Shown here one piece after another: positions 14,436-23,272 of a stretch of DNA of 40,604 nucleotides. This DNA comes from an uncultured Collinsella sp. (GTDB lineage: Bacteria; Actinomycetota; Coriobacteriia; Coriobacteriales; Coriobacteriaceae), in NCBI GenBank assembly GCA_934630375.1, contig CAKTVQ010000015.1:1-40604 (forward strand). Reading direction: 5' to 3'. A program made the position numbers and the translations under genes. The notes beneath the pieces were generated by a model. That model searched no databases and was not told the origin of the DNA. It was given only the letters and a program-made list of their open reading frames with translations. Every line of letters starts with the position of its first letter. Positions within the stretch are counted from its first letter, which is position 1.

Positions 14436-15545
14436 ATGGACGACAAAATGGACCAATACAGTCAATTGTCAAAAGAATTTGATAGGGTTGGCTTAACAGA
14501 TTTACTCGAGGGCATATCCGTGGCGGGGGATAGGTTTTATGTTGTTGAGCACTTATTTGCATCGGGTAAAGTAAACCAAGAATACCGAGGACTAGTGAGG
14601 CTTCTGTATCTTGGAGAGTCTGTGGCGCAAGCTGAAATGAAGCCATTTATTGAGCTGATTAAACTATTAGTGGACGCTGGCATCGTTGTTTTAAAGGACG
14701 GGATTGTCCACTCAACGGGTCTGGTTTTAAATCGATATAGAGGTGTCTGGATTGTCGCGGATGCTCCACGGCCAAACCCTAAAAGATATTTCGGCCCAGA
14801 TTCATTAGGACTTGCCAGGCGGCTGTCTCCTCAGCTCGGGAAGAAGGGGCTTGATTTGTGTGCGGGCTCTGGGATTCAGTCGCTGATCATGGCAGCGGGT
14901 GGCATGACGGTTACATCGGTGGAGATAAACGCCGAAACTTGTGCAACTAACATGCTTAATTCCAAGTTGAATGGGCTGGACGGTGCGATAAAAACGGTTC
15001 AAGGGAATTTGTATGAGAAGCTCGAACCTGATAGTAAATACGACTATATTGTTGCAAATCCTCCGCTGGTCCCCATTCCCAATGGACTTGAATATCCTTT
15101 TGTCGGAGATGGGGGATTTGATGGATGCCGAGTTAGCAACGAGATTATCGAAAAGCTCCCAGATTATTTAAGCGATGATGGTACCGCGTTGATGGTGGGA
15201 ATGATGGCTTGTGCTGATAAGGACAGTCTGGATGCAGTCTCAATAGTGCAAGACATAATGAGCAGCGAGTTGTCGGGAACGATGTCTTTGCTGGGATATG
15301 ACGAGGTCTATCCATGCTCTTCGTTTGTTGAGGGTGTTGCATGGAGTGCGTATTTGGCTAATCCAACAAGGTGGACATCAGTAGATGAGGCAATTGATGA
15401 TGTTTACGAACTCTATCGAAATGACCACACTGCAGGCGTTTATTACTATGTGTTACGGCTGCGAAAGGACAGTTCTTTGGATAGAGGGTTGAATATAATT
15501 GACAACTCAAATAAAAGGCCCTGTTCAGAGGCGTGGTTGATATAA
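14436..15545 (+). CDS. SAM-dependent methyltransferase (N-methyltransferase-like)
   Basis: 369 residues. The N-terminal ~130 residues are helical and winged-helix-like (GRVWIVAD-type hinge at about 105). The class I methyltransferase domain follows: motif I GLDLCAGSGIQSL, motif II VTSVEINAETCATN and motif IV YDYIVANPPLVPIPNG. The NPP motif is that of PrmC/HemK-type and small-domain N-methyltransferases that methylate Gln/Asn amides or bases, but the usual aromatic fourth residue (NPPY/F) is Leu here. In this setting amide N-methylation of the peptide (which has Asn) is plausible. ATG 14436 is taken with GGAAGCGGG nearby. The stop TAA overlaps the next gene's ATG (TAATG), so the two are coupled. 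Confidence 0.85.
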   Translation: MDDKMDQYSQLSKEFDRVGLTDLLEGISVAGDRFYVVEHLFASGKVNQEYRGLVRLLYLGESVAQAEMKPFIELIKLLVDAGIVVLKDGIVHSTGLVLNRYRGVWIVADAPRPNPKRYFGPDSLGLARRLSPQLGKKGLDLCAGSGIQSLIMAAGGMTVTSVEINAETCATNMLNSKLNGLDGAIKTVQGNLYEKLEPDSKYDYIVANPPLVPIPNGLEYPFVGDGGFDGCRVSNEIIEKLPDYLSDDGTALMVGMMACADKDSLDAVSIVQDIMSSELSGTMSLLGYDEVYPCSSFVEGVAWSAYLANPTRWTSVDEAIDDVYELYRNDHTAGVYYYVLRLRKDSSLDRGLNIIDNSNKRPCSEAWLI

Positions 15546-17203
15546 TGATGCATTTCAAATGGCGGAGAGACGAGTGCGCGTTGTTCTGGCATGTGGTCAA
15601 AACAACGATGTCATGCCACGGTGCAAAGATGCTGATGGTCATGGTTCTGGTGAGCTATGCTCTGACATCGCTGTCACCGTATTTGAACGGACAGTTTGTT
15701 GATATGCTCGTTTACGGTCAGGACATGCATTCGATTTATTTTTTAGCCTTTGCTATAGCATTATTGGGGATTATTTCGGCGGTCTTCTCTTACTTTGCAA
15801 AGATGCTCCAGACGTCAGTCCTAAACCTCTCGTATTTCAGTTTTTTAAAAGAAATCGTGTCAGACTTTCAACATTTGCCACTTACGGACATAGAGTCGAC
15901 TTCCCCGTTGTACTCTGCTCAGAAAATAAACTCGGATACCTCTTCAATAACATCGTTTGTTGTCATAAACATGATTCCATTGTTCATGAATGCGATTACA
16001 ATGATTGCGGTTTTTCTGCTAATCGCTTCTCTCGATTTATCGATATGCACCGTCGGCATAACGCTTCTTGGGGCGTATTGCATTATGGTGCTTATGCTTC
16101 AACCCTCACTGCTTGCCGCTTCATTTCAAAAGAAAGAGGAAGATGGGTTCCTGTTCAGCTCCATAGCATCACGTATCGCACGGACGTTCGAGATTAAGCT
16201 GCTAGCCGGTTATGACAGCAGCTTCGAACATGTAGAAAAACAGTTTGATGTTGCGTACTATCCTTCAGTTCTCGCACTCGCGAAAGTACAAAGTATAGTA
16301 AGTTCTAGCGATCGTATGGCGGCGGCAGGATTTCAAGCTGTTTTGTTGCTGGTTTCGGGAGCAAGAATAGCCACAGGAGCTATGACAATTGGGGAATTTA
16401 CCATGATAAATTCTTATTATTCCCTATTGATGAGCTGTGGCAAGTACTATATCGGCGTCTTTCAGTCTTTGCAGGAAACGAGGGCATCAATAGCTAGGCT
16501 GAATGAAATTAAGGCGCGAAAACGGGATTACCGAAATTGCCTTGCGGTTAATAATGTGGGCCGCATACAGGTTCTAGATTTAGACTTCAGTTTAATTCGC
16601 GACGAAGAGCTGGTTGATATAACTTGCGGGGTGAATCTTCAATTTGACGTGGGCAGAACGTATGTAATTACAGGCCCTAATGGTGTTGGAAAAAGCACAC
16701 TATTAAAGCTGCTCCTGGGTTTTTACGAGCACGCAAATGACAATATCGAGTACGATTGCACAAAGTTGACCGCTATCAATCTTGACCGGGTTCGGTCGGA
16801 GTGTTTCTCTGCTATGCAGCAAACGGCTTTCGTCCCCGGTGACACAGTTGAAGACTATTTGCATGAATACGGCATCAGCTATGAGTTAATGGCGTCGTTT
16901 CTCAAGGAATGCGGTTTCGAACCAATTGATAAAATAAGATGGGAAAAATGTTCTAATCTATCTGGAGGAGAGCTGCAAAGGTTGCGCTTGGCTATGGCGT
17001 TATGCCGAAAAGCGGATTTTGTAATTCTCGATGAGCCGACCAATGATCTTGACGGATCGGCATGTGGCTGCCTGATAGAGTACATTAAACAAAACAAGCG
17101 AGGTCAGGCCTTTTTGATCGTTTCGCATGATTCTAGATTGCTCGATGTCGCCGATCATATTTTGGTAATGAGCGGTGAGGGGGCTATTGAATTAGCCAAA
17201 TAA
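15545..17203 (+). CDS. ABC transporter, fused permease-ATPase (peptide exporter type)
   Basis: 552 residues; the ATG overlaps the preceding stop. The N-terminal half has about six membrane segments (MLMVMVLVSYALTSL, YFLAFAIALLGIISAVF and others). The C-terminal ATPase has Walker A GPNGVGKSTLLKLL, signature LSGGELQRLRLAMAL, Walker B FVILDEPTNDLDG and H-loop IVSHDSRLL. It is a half-size exporter that would dimerise. It has no N-terminal C39 peptidase domain, so if the precursor leader is removed another protease must do it. As the last gene of the operon it likely exports the modified peptide and may give self-protection. Confidence 0.93.
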   Translation: MMHFKWRRDECALFWHVVKTTMSCHGAKMLMVMVLVSYALTSLSPYLNGQFVDMLVYGQDMHSIYFLAFAIALLGIISAVFSYFAKMLQTSVLNLSYFSFLKEIVSDFQHLPLTDIESTSPLYSAQKINSDTSSITSFVVINMIPLFMNAITMIAVFLLIASLDLSICTVGITLLGAYCIMVLMLQPSLLAASFQKKEEDGFLFSSIASRIARTFEIKLLAGYDSSFEHVEKQFDVAYYPSVLALAKVQSIVSSSDRMAAAGFQAVLLLVSGARIATGAMTIGEFTMINSYYSLLMSCGKYYIGVFQSLQETRASIARLNEIKARKRDYRNCLAVNNVGRIQVLDLDFSLIRDEELVDITCGVNLQFDVGRTYVITGPNGVGKSTLLKLLLGFYEHANDNIEYDCTKLTAINLDRVRSECFSAMQQTAFVPGDTVEDYLHEYGISYELMASFLKECGFEPIDKIRWEKCSNLSGGELQRLRLAMALCRKADFVILDEPTNDLDGSACGCLIEYIKQNKRGQAFLIVSHDSRLLDVADHILVMSGEGAIELAK

Positions 17204-17602
17204 TGGATTCCTGGTTGTGCTGGAATGATATTGGGACGTGTATTTGGTTGCTTTTTAAGGCGGGCATAATAATCGGGTGATCAACTCTTTCTCGTTCCAT
17301 ATGAATTTAGCGCCTCCCAAATGAATGTAATGGGCGGCTCCGGAACCCCCGCTGTCCTGGCCTAGGGGAAACGGAATAGACGGACCGACCGTTCGACTTT
17401 GCCTGGGAAAAGATGTCGGGCGGTGGGCGGAGTATGGCCACCGGACTCATCGAACCGCATCTCCGCCATTCTTTCAACTGGGATAACGGTGCCCCCGGGC
17501 TCTGGAGAGACTGCGGGGGGCGTTCGGCTAACTGCGGGTACGACCTATTTGCCCAATGTGTTCGCCTGAGATCGGAAATTAACTATCATGCGGCCCACGA
17601 CG
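17204..17602. other. Region of about 400 bp with no recognisable gene
   Basis: After the ABC gene the sequence returns to GC-rich composition. One frame is open from 17413 for 80 codons but has no ribosome site or recognisable pattern. It may be decayed mobile DNA marking the right edge of the cluster; I see no clear terminal repeat shared with 10600-10830. Confidence 0.4.
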
Positions 17603-19132
17603 CTAGTCCAGCTTGGTGCCCGGTACCTGCGGGGCCTCTTCGAGCAGCGCTTTGAGCTCATTCAGAATGGAAACGGGCTGTCGGTCGACGGCGTCCAGAT
17701 GAAGTGTCGCCACACGAATGGGCGGCTGATATTCAAGCGAGCCGATGAGCACGGGAGAACCCAAGAACCGTTCGATTTCGTCTGCGATCGCGTCGGTCTC
17801 TTCGGGATCGAATTCGTCGAAAAGCGCCACGAACATCGGTCCCGTCGAACGGAACAGACGACCCTTGCCGCGCGAACAATCCATGAGGCAGGCGGCGCTC
17901 TCCGCCAAAACGCGGTCGCCTGCATCAAAGCCAAAGCGGGCATTGACCTGAGCGATATCGTCGATTTTAATGGCGACCAAGCCCGCCTTGCGCGCGACGC
18001 GACGCATTTCGCCAATGGCGTTGACCAGGGCGTGGATGTCGCCCGTGCCGGTCACGGAATCGGTCGTATCTGCCAAGCTGCGGTTAATAATCATGCCCAC
18101 GTACATGTTAGGCTCGGTATCGGTGCCGTCCAAGCGGTAGCCCGTGCAGTCGCAAAGCGCGTACGCTCCGGTAGCATCCATAACGCGGTACTGCATGTAG
18201 TGGAAGTGCCACGTGCCGTTTATCACCATGTCGAGCTCGGCACGTACGTTGTCGCGGTCCTCGGGATGAACGCGGGCGAGCCACATGTCGAGTGAGTTAA
18301 AAGGGTGCTGGGAGGGCAGGTCAAAATCGCGCACGGCGTTAACCGACCATTGCGATTCGCCCGTATCGAGGTTAAGGATGAACGGATAGCGCGTCTCAGA
18401 GCTCATGGAGATTGCTTGGAACACCCGGTCGTTGCAGGGAAGCTGATCGACGATTGGGTGTTGTGGCACGTCATTGTCTTTCGGTTGCTGCACACGATGC
18501 ATAAGCTTATAGCGATACATTTTGCGATCGGCATCCATCGTCATCTGGCGACGCGTATCGCCTGCAAGCGGGTCGACGTGCGAGCAACCAAAACTAAAAC
18601 TGGCGATCATGGGCGCCTTGCCACCTGAGCTCGCCTCGATCAGCCCGGCACGTACCTGCTCCAAGCGCTGCTCGAGTTCAGTCTCGTTTGCGGAGAGCGA
18701 GATAAGCACAAATTCGTCTCCACCGATGCGGAACAGCATCTCATCGTGCTCCATGGTTTCGGAGAGCGTGCGGCAGATGCTCAGAATATAGCGATTGCCT
18801 TCGGCGTGGCCAAACCTATCATTGCAATGCTTGAGATGGTCGATGTCAATATAGGCGCAGGTGAAGGGGTCGCCTTTGCGCCAGAGCTGCTCGACGTGAC
18901 GGTCGAGTCCGCCGCGGTTGCCCAAGTTGGTGAGCGGATCGATATAGGCGTTGCACTCAAGCAGCTGGCGCTCTTGTTGCAGGATGGCATGCGTCTTTTG
19001 CAGTTGCTCACCAACGGCGCGTAGCTCAGCAGGCAGCGCGGAAACATCGAGTTCGGCGGTCGAGACACCATTCGCAAGTCGCTGAAGATAGGCAATAATC
19101 GATTGCTCGCCCAAGCGGTATGACTCGTTCAT
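17603..19132 (-). CDS. Diguanylate cyclase (GGDEF) with PAS and degenerate second GGDEF
   Basis: 509 residues; ATG 19132 lies 9 bases after AAGGAGG. A short N-terminal helix (residues 30-60, coiled-coil-like) leads to an intact GGDEF domain (DPLTNLGNRGG, IDIDHLKHCNDRFGH, GGDEF at residues 137-141). This predicts synthesis of cyclic di-GMP from two GTP. A PAS-like domain follows (WLARVHPEDRDNV, YMQYRVMDATG), then a second GGDEF-like fold (SVTGTGDIHALVNAI ...) that lacks the signature. No membrane segment is seen, so it is cytosolic. It closely parallels the first two-thirds of the next gene, pointing to tandem duplication. Confidence 0.93.
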   Translation of the reverse strand: MNESYRLGEQSIIAYLQRLANGVSTAELDVSALPAELRAVGEQLQKTHAILQQERQLLECNAYIDPLTNLGNRGGLDRHVEQLWRKGDPFTCAYIDIDHLKHCNDRFGHAEGNRYILSICRTLSETMEHDEMLFRIGGDEFVLISLSANETELEQRLEQVRAGLIEASSGGKAPMIASFSFGCSHVDPLAGDTRRQMTMDADRKMYRYKLMHRVQQPKDNDVPQHPIVDQLPCNDRVFQAISMSSETRYPFILNLDTGESQWSVNAVRDFDLPSQHPFNSLDMWLARVHPEDRDNVRAELDMVINGTWHFHYMQYRVMDATGAYALCDCTGYRLDGTDTEPNMYVGMIINRSLADTTDSVTGTGDIHALVNAIGEMRRVARKAGLVAIKIDDIAQVNARFGFDAGDRVLAESAACLMDCSRGKGRLFRSTGPMFVALFDEFDPEETDAIADEIERFLGSPVLIGSLEYQPPIRVATLHLDAVDRQPVSILNELKALLEEAPQVPGTKLD

Positions 19133-19170
19133 GATGAATAACCTCCTTGGGCAGAACAACGGTTTGTATC

Positions 19171-19201
19171 ATATCCCCAATTCGGTTTGAATTGGGGATA
19201 T
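19171..19201. promoter_or_regulatory. Perfect 13-bp inverted repeat between the two c-di-GMP genes
   Basis: Arms ATATCCCCAATTC and GAATTGGGGATAT with loop GGTTT, 39 bp upstream of the GGDEF start and 59 bp after the upstream gene's end. There is no T-run; a terminator, an operator or a member of a dispersed repeat family are possible. Confidence 0.5.
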
Positions 19202-19259
19202 AAGTTAGCTAATGGAGACAAATGCCCCCTTCGGCGGTGGCGTTTTGCGCGCGAGCGTA

Positions 19260-21977
19260 TCAGTTGTTATTGTCACCATCGAGCAATGCCTCAAAATCAT
19301 TCGCCGGCATGGGGCGGTAGTAGAGGAAGCCCTGAGCGTAGCGGGCGCCCATCTGTCGTAGCATGTTCGCCTGCTCATTTGTCTCGACGCCTTCGACCAC
19401 GACGGGCAGATGGAGCGACTGCGCCATATCGAGCATTGATGTAATGATTTGCGCGCTGCGGCCTTGATCTCCGTCGGCGGGAACAAACGTGCGGTCAAGC
19501 TTGATGACGTCGACGTTGACGTTCTTGAGCATCGCGAGCGTGGACTGGCCGGTGCCAAAGTCGTCCATATAGGTTGAGAAGCCGCGGGTGTGCAGGTCGG
19601 CAGTCAGTTTATCCACGGCCTCGGATTCTCCCGTATAGGCTGTCTCGGTGATCTCGATGCGCATAAGTTCGGGCGGTAGGTTGTATTGGGCGGCAAGTGC
19701 TCCCATATGTTCGGCAACGTCGCAGGCAAGGATATCCACGCGCGACACATTGAGCGAGATCGGAACCACGCGAAGCCCCCGGTCGATGCGCTCGCGCAGC
19801 CACGAGGCGACGCCCTGCCAAATGTACTTGTCGAGCGTCACTACAAAGCCGCTTTCCTCGAGTGCGGGGATAAACGTTACAGGCGAAATGAGGGAACCGT
19901 CCTTGCCAATCCAGCGCGTGAGCGCCTCGGCGCCAACGATCTCGCCAGTTTCCATGTCGACTTGGGGCTGCAGGTAGTAGGTAATGCGGCCGTTTGAGAA
20001 CGCATACTGGAATTCGGTCAGCGTGCGGTGGAACGCGGTTTCGCGCTCGTACTCCTCGGGGCGGAAAATGGCGACGCGCTCCTTAAAGTCGTTTTTTGCG
20101 CGCCGATTGGTAAACATGGCCTTGGCCTGCGCGTCGATGGTGATTTCCTCGTTGGGGTCGATGGGGCAAACGCCCATGGACGGCCAGAAACCCACGCCGT
20201 CATCATGCTTGGCCACGGCGGCGCGAACGCGGTTATAGATTTGATGGACGGTGTCGTGCTCAAAGGGGATGAGAATGCAAAAGTCGTCTTGGCCCCAGTA
20301 TCCTGCGACGCCCATCTCGGCATTCTCGATGTCTTTGAGGACCGTGCCCACATCGGCGAGCACGCGGTCGCCCTCGGCCTGTCCGTGCCATTCGTTAAAC
20401 AGTCGCATATGACCCATGTCGACGGTGGCGATACACCAAGCGCCGTCGCGCCCTGTCCTCAGAAATGCGTTGGCGCGCCGCATAAACTCGCTGGGTCGAT
20501 AGAGGCCCGTGAGCGTATCGATGCGTTCGGCGACGGCGCTTTTACGCTCAATCTCGGGTATGGGGAGGCTGTCGTTGGGGGCAAGCCCGCCGGCGGCGCG
20601 AAGACGACGGTCGAGTTCGCCTAAAACAGCGGTCGCTTGATTGATTAAGCGCTCGTAAAAGGCCGGGACGACAAGACAGACGGGGGTAATGGTGTCGTTC
20701 GCGATTCGAACAGGAGCGAAAACGGCCTCTTTAAGATGATGGGTCAGTTGCTCGAATGCCTCGTGGTCCAGATCGTTGCTGAGCACGACGAACTGGGCAT
20801 TTCGCGAGCGGAAGACGCGACTTCTGCCGCGGGTGATCGATAACATGCGGCCTGCGTATTCGGCGAGCATGTTGTCGACAGCCTCGGCCCCGTAGAGCTC
20901 GTTGAACTTTGCCGTGCCACAAACGCGGACCGCTATAAGCCCCGTCTCGCAACGGTCGCGACGGCAGGCATCGATAGCGTTGATCAGCATACGCTGCGTT
21001 CCGAGGCCCGTGGCGGCGTCGACGGTCTCGGCGAGTGAGTGGTTAACAAGTTCGCCGACATAGAGCGAGGGGGTATTTCCGTCGCCGTCGATGCGAAACC
21101 CGCGAGCGCGGCAGAGGACGTAGTCGCCCGCGGCATTGCGCATGCGGTACTGCATGACGCGGCGGTGTTTGGAGCCATTATAGATTTGGTCGATGTCGTT
21201 GATGTAGGCCTCGAGGTCATCGGGGTGGACGCGCGTTTTCCAGTAATCGTGGCAGTTGTCTACATGCTCAGAAGGAAGACCGAGATCGCGCAGGGCGCCT
21301 TGTGACCAAAGGGTGCGATGTTTGTCCAAGTTCTCGATAAAGCAATAACGGCCTTCGTTGAGCATCGAAAAGGCGTCAAAAACGCGATCGCTTATTTCGA
21401 AGTCGTCGGTGTGGACTTGCGCGATATTGCGTCGATCAAGATGCATGGCATGGCGTAGCTTGTAGTCGTACATGCGATGGTCGGCATCGAGTGTCATGCG
21501 ATTGGAGACTTCACCCAGGGCGGGGTCGGCGTGCGACACTCCGTAGCTAAACGAGTGAGGCATCTCGGAATCGTTGTTTTTGAGTAGGACCGTTCGGCAG
21601 TGTTCCAGGCGCTCGGCGAGGTCGTCCTCGGTCGCAATCGTAGACAGGATAGCAAACTCGTCGCCGCCTATGCGAAACGCCGCCTCGTCCACTTTCATAT
21701 ACAGTTTGAGATAAAGGCCTACCTGCAAGATGTAGCGGTTGCCCTCGTCATGCCCAAAGACGTCGTTGCAGTGCTTAAGGTTATCGATGTCGATAAACGC
21801 CATGGTCACGGGCAGTTCCTGCTCCCAGATTTCCTCTAGGGAACGGGCAAAGCCGCCGCGGTTGCCAAGTCCGGTGAGCTGGTCGGTAAAGGCCGTCCTA
21901 ATCAGATCATCCTGACGCTCGAGAAGGTCACGGACGGTCTTTTCGAGCGTTTCGGTGTAATTGCTGACGGTGTCCAT
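19260..21977 (-). CDS. GGDEF-PAS-GGDEF-EAL protein, predicted c-di-GMP phosphodiesterase
   Basis: 905 residues, with ATG 21977 chosen because the MDTVSNYTETLEK helix begins there. Domains in order are an intact GGDEF (residues 104-108), a PAS-like domain (YWKTRVHPDDLEAYI), a degenerate GGDEF, a third GGDEF-like domain with GQDDF in place of GGDEF, and a C-terminal EAL domain (EAL at about 684-686). The EAL residues needed for catalysis are present: EAL, LNVS, EITET, DDFGTG, IKLD, EGVET and QGF. It should therefore degrade c-di-GMP, and may also make it via the first GGDEF. It probably shares regulation with the downstream cyclase gene. Confidence 0.94.
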   Translation of the reverse strand: MDTVSNYTETLEKTVRDLLERQDDLIRTAFTDQLTGLGNRGGFARSLEEIWEQELPVTMAFIDIDNLKHCNDVFGHDEGNRYILQVGLYLKLYMKVDEAAFRIGGDEFAILSTIATEDDLAERLEHCRTVLLKNNDSEMPHSFSYGVSHADPALGEVSNRMTLDADHRMYDYKLRHAMHLDRRNIAQVHTDDFEISDRVFDAFSMLNEGRYCFIENLDKHRTLWSQGALRDLGLPSEHVDNCHDYWKTRVHPDDLEAYINDIDQIYNGSKHRRVMQYRMRNAAGDYVLCRARGFRIDGDGNTPSLYVGELVNHSLAETVDAATGLGTQRMLINAIDACRRDRCETGLIAVRVCGTAKFNELYGAEAVDNMLAEYAGRMLSITRGRSRVFRSRNAQFVVLSNDLDHEAFEQLTHHLKEAVFAPVRIANDTITPVCLVVPAFYERLINQATAVLGELDRRLRAAGGLAPNDSLPIPEIERKSAVAERIDTLTGLYRPSEFMRRANAFLRTGRDGAWCIATVDMGHMRLFNEWHGQAEGDRVLADVGTVLKDIENAEMGVAGYWGQDDFCILIPFEHDTVHQIYNRVRAAVAKHDDGVGFWPSMGVCPIDPNEEITIDAQAKAMFTNRRAKNDFKERVAIFRPEEYERETAFHRTLTEFQYAFSNGRITYYLQPQVDMETGEIVGAEALTRWIGKDGSLISPVTFIPALEESGFVVTLDKYIWQGVASWLRERIDRGLRVVPISLNVSRVDILACDVAEHMGALAAQYNLPPELMRIEITETAYTGESEAVDKLTADLHTRGFSTYMDDFGTGQSTLAMLKNVNVDVIKLDRTFVPADGDQGRSAQIITSMLDMAQSLHLPVVVEGVETNEQANMLRQMGARYAQGFLYYRPMPANDFEALLDGDNNN

Positions 21978-22251
21978 GTTGTAAGCGGCTTTCTGAGGTC
22001 GGGGCGGATGGCGTCGGGCGAGCTCGTAGTGTACACGCGTCGTTGCTCGGCGCCTTGCGTGTATCCAGGCCCCCGCCTTGCTGCGTTGTTGAGTTACTTT
22101 GCCGGCTAATGTTCGCTGTTGATAACAGCTGAGTAGCGCAAACAACAATACGCAATTATATATGGGTGTCCATGCTGTGGGCGGCTACTATTCGCCAAGC
22201 GGTAGCGCGACGATGCGATGTTCGATGAAAATGCGACTGAGTCGATATATG

Positions 22252-22280
22252 TTGACGGGTATACTTGTTCCGTTTTAAAA
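22252..22280 (+). promoter_or_regulatory. Candidate promoter for patatin gene
   Basis: TTGACG (22252-22257), 17-bp spacer, TTAAAA (22275-22280). Transcription would start near 22287, so the in-frame ATG at 22218 cannot be the start. The whole gap 21978-22301 otherwise holds nothing recognised. Confidence 0.45.
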
Positions 22281-22301
22281 CGCAGGAACGGAGATGGTCA
22301 C

Positions 22302-23171
22302 ATGGCACAGCCGGATACGACGCGCACGGTGGGGCTTGCGCTCGAGGGAGGCGGCTACCGCGGTATGTATACGGCGGGCGTGCTCGACGTTTGGATGGAG
22401 CACGGTTTGACCTGCGACCATATGGTGGGTGTCTCGGCGGGCGCGGCGTTTGGCTACAACTTTAAATCGCGCCAGATCGGCCGTGCCATTCGTTACAACA
22501 AGGCCTATTGCACCGACAAGCGCTATGCGAGCGTGACCAGCTGGCTGCGAACCGGCGATATGTTCAATGCCGATTTTGCCTATCATGAGGTGCCGATCGA
22601 GCGCGATCCCATCGACTTGGAAGCGTATCGCGCCTGCCCCATGCGATTTACGTGCGTGTGTACCGATATCGAGACGGGCAAGGCTGTCTATCACGATTTG
22701 CCGTATGGCGACGAGCGCGATATCGAGTGGATCCGGGCGTCGTCTGCTATTCCTGTGGCGACGCGTCCCGTTGCTATTGGCGGGCATAAGTATCTGGATG
22801 GTGGCGTGGCTGATTCTATCCCCAGCGTATGGCTGTTTGCGCAGGGGTATGACCGCAATATCGTGGTGCTCACGCAGCCGGCGGGCTTTGTGAAGCAGCC
22901 TAACAGCGTGATGCCCATGCTGCGGCGCGTGTTCCGTCACTACCCGGAGTTTGTCGCAGCGCTTGAGCATCGGCATGAGGTCTACAATGCCACGCTCGAT
23001 GACCTGGCACGTCGCGAGGCTGCCGGCGAGGTCTTTGTGGTGCGGCCGAGCGAATCGGTGAAGGTGCCGTCGCTGTGCCGCGAACCGGATGAGCTCGAGC
23101 GCATCTACCAGGTCGGCCGCCACGATGCGGAGGCGACTTTGCCGGCGCTGGAAGCGTATCTGGCGGGGTAA
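22302..23171 (+). CDS. Patatin-like phospholipase
   Basis: 289 residues; ATG 22302 lies 8 bases after GGAG. The oxyanion-hole Gly-rich motif is LALEGGGYRGMYTAGVLDVW (residues ~12-31). The nucleophile elbow is GVSAGA with the catalytic Ser, and the second member of the Ser-Asp dyad is in YLDGGVAD. These are hallmarks of the bacterial patatin/RssA-type family, which hydrolyses acyl chains from lipids. There is no signal peptide or membrane segment, so it is cytosolic. The substrate is unknown. It is monocistronic, closed by a strong bidirectional terminator. Confidence 0.93.
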   Translation: MAQPDTTRTVGLALEGGGYRGMYTAGVLDVWMEHGLTCDHMVGVSAGAAFGYNFKSRQIGRAIRYNKAYCTDKRYASVTSWLRTGDMFNADFAYHEVPIERDPIDLEAYRACPMRFTCVCTDIETGKAVYHDLPYGDERDIEWIRASSAIPVATRPVAIGGHKYLDGGVADSIPSVWLFAQGYDRNIVVLTQPAGFVKQPNSVMPMLRRVFRHYPEFVAALEHRHEVYNATLDDLARREAAGEVFVVRPSESVKVPSLCREPDELERIYQVGRHDAEATLPALEAYLAG

Positions 23172-23181
23172 GGGTCGCATA

Positions 23182-23229
23182 CGGAAAGCGCATCCCAGTT
23201 TGGACGTCCATTCTGGGATGCGCTTTCCG
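23182..23229. terminator. Bidirectional terminator between patatin and thiE
   Basis: A perfect 17-bp stem (23182-23198 with 23213-23229, core GAAAGCGCATCCCAG) between convergent genes. Confidence 0.8.
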
Positions 23230-23272
23230 CTATTGAAGATATGAGGTTGCGAATCAGCTGCTCGGCCTATGC

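Noticed and set aside
17413..17655. Small 80-codon open frame after the ABC exporter
   Set aside because: No ribosome site, no recognisable sequence, and it runs into the antisense of the GGDEF gene.
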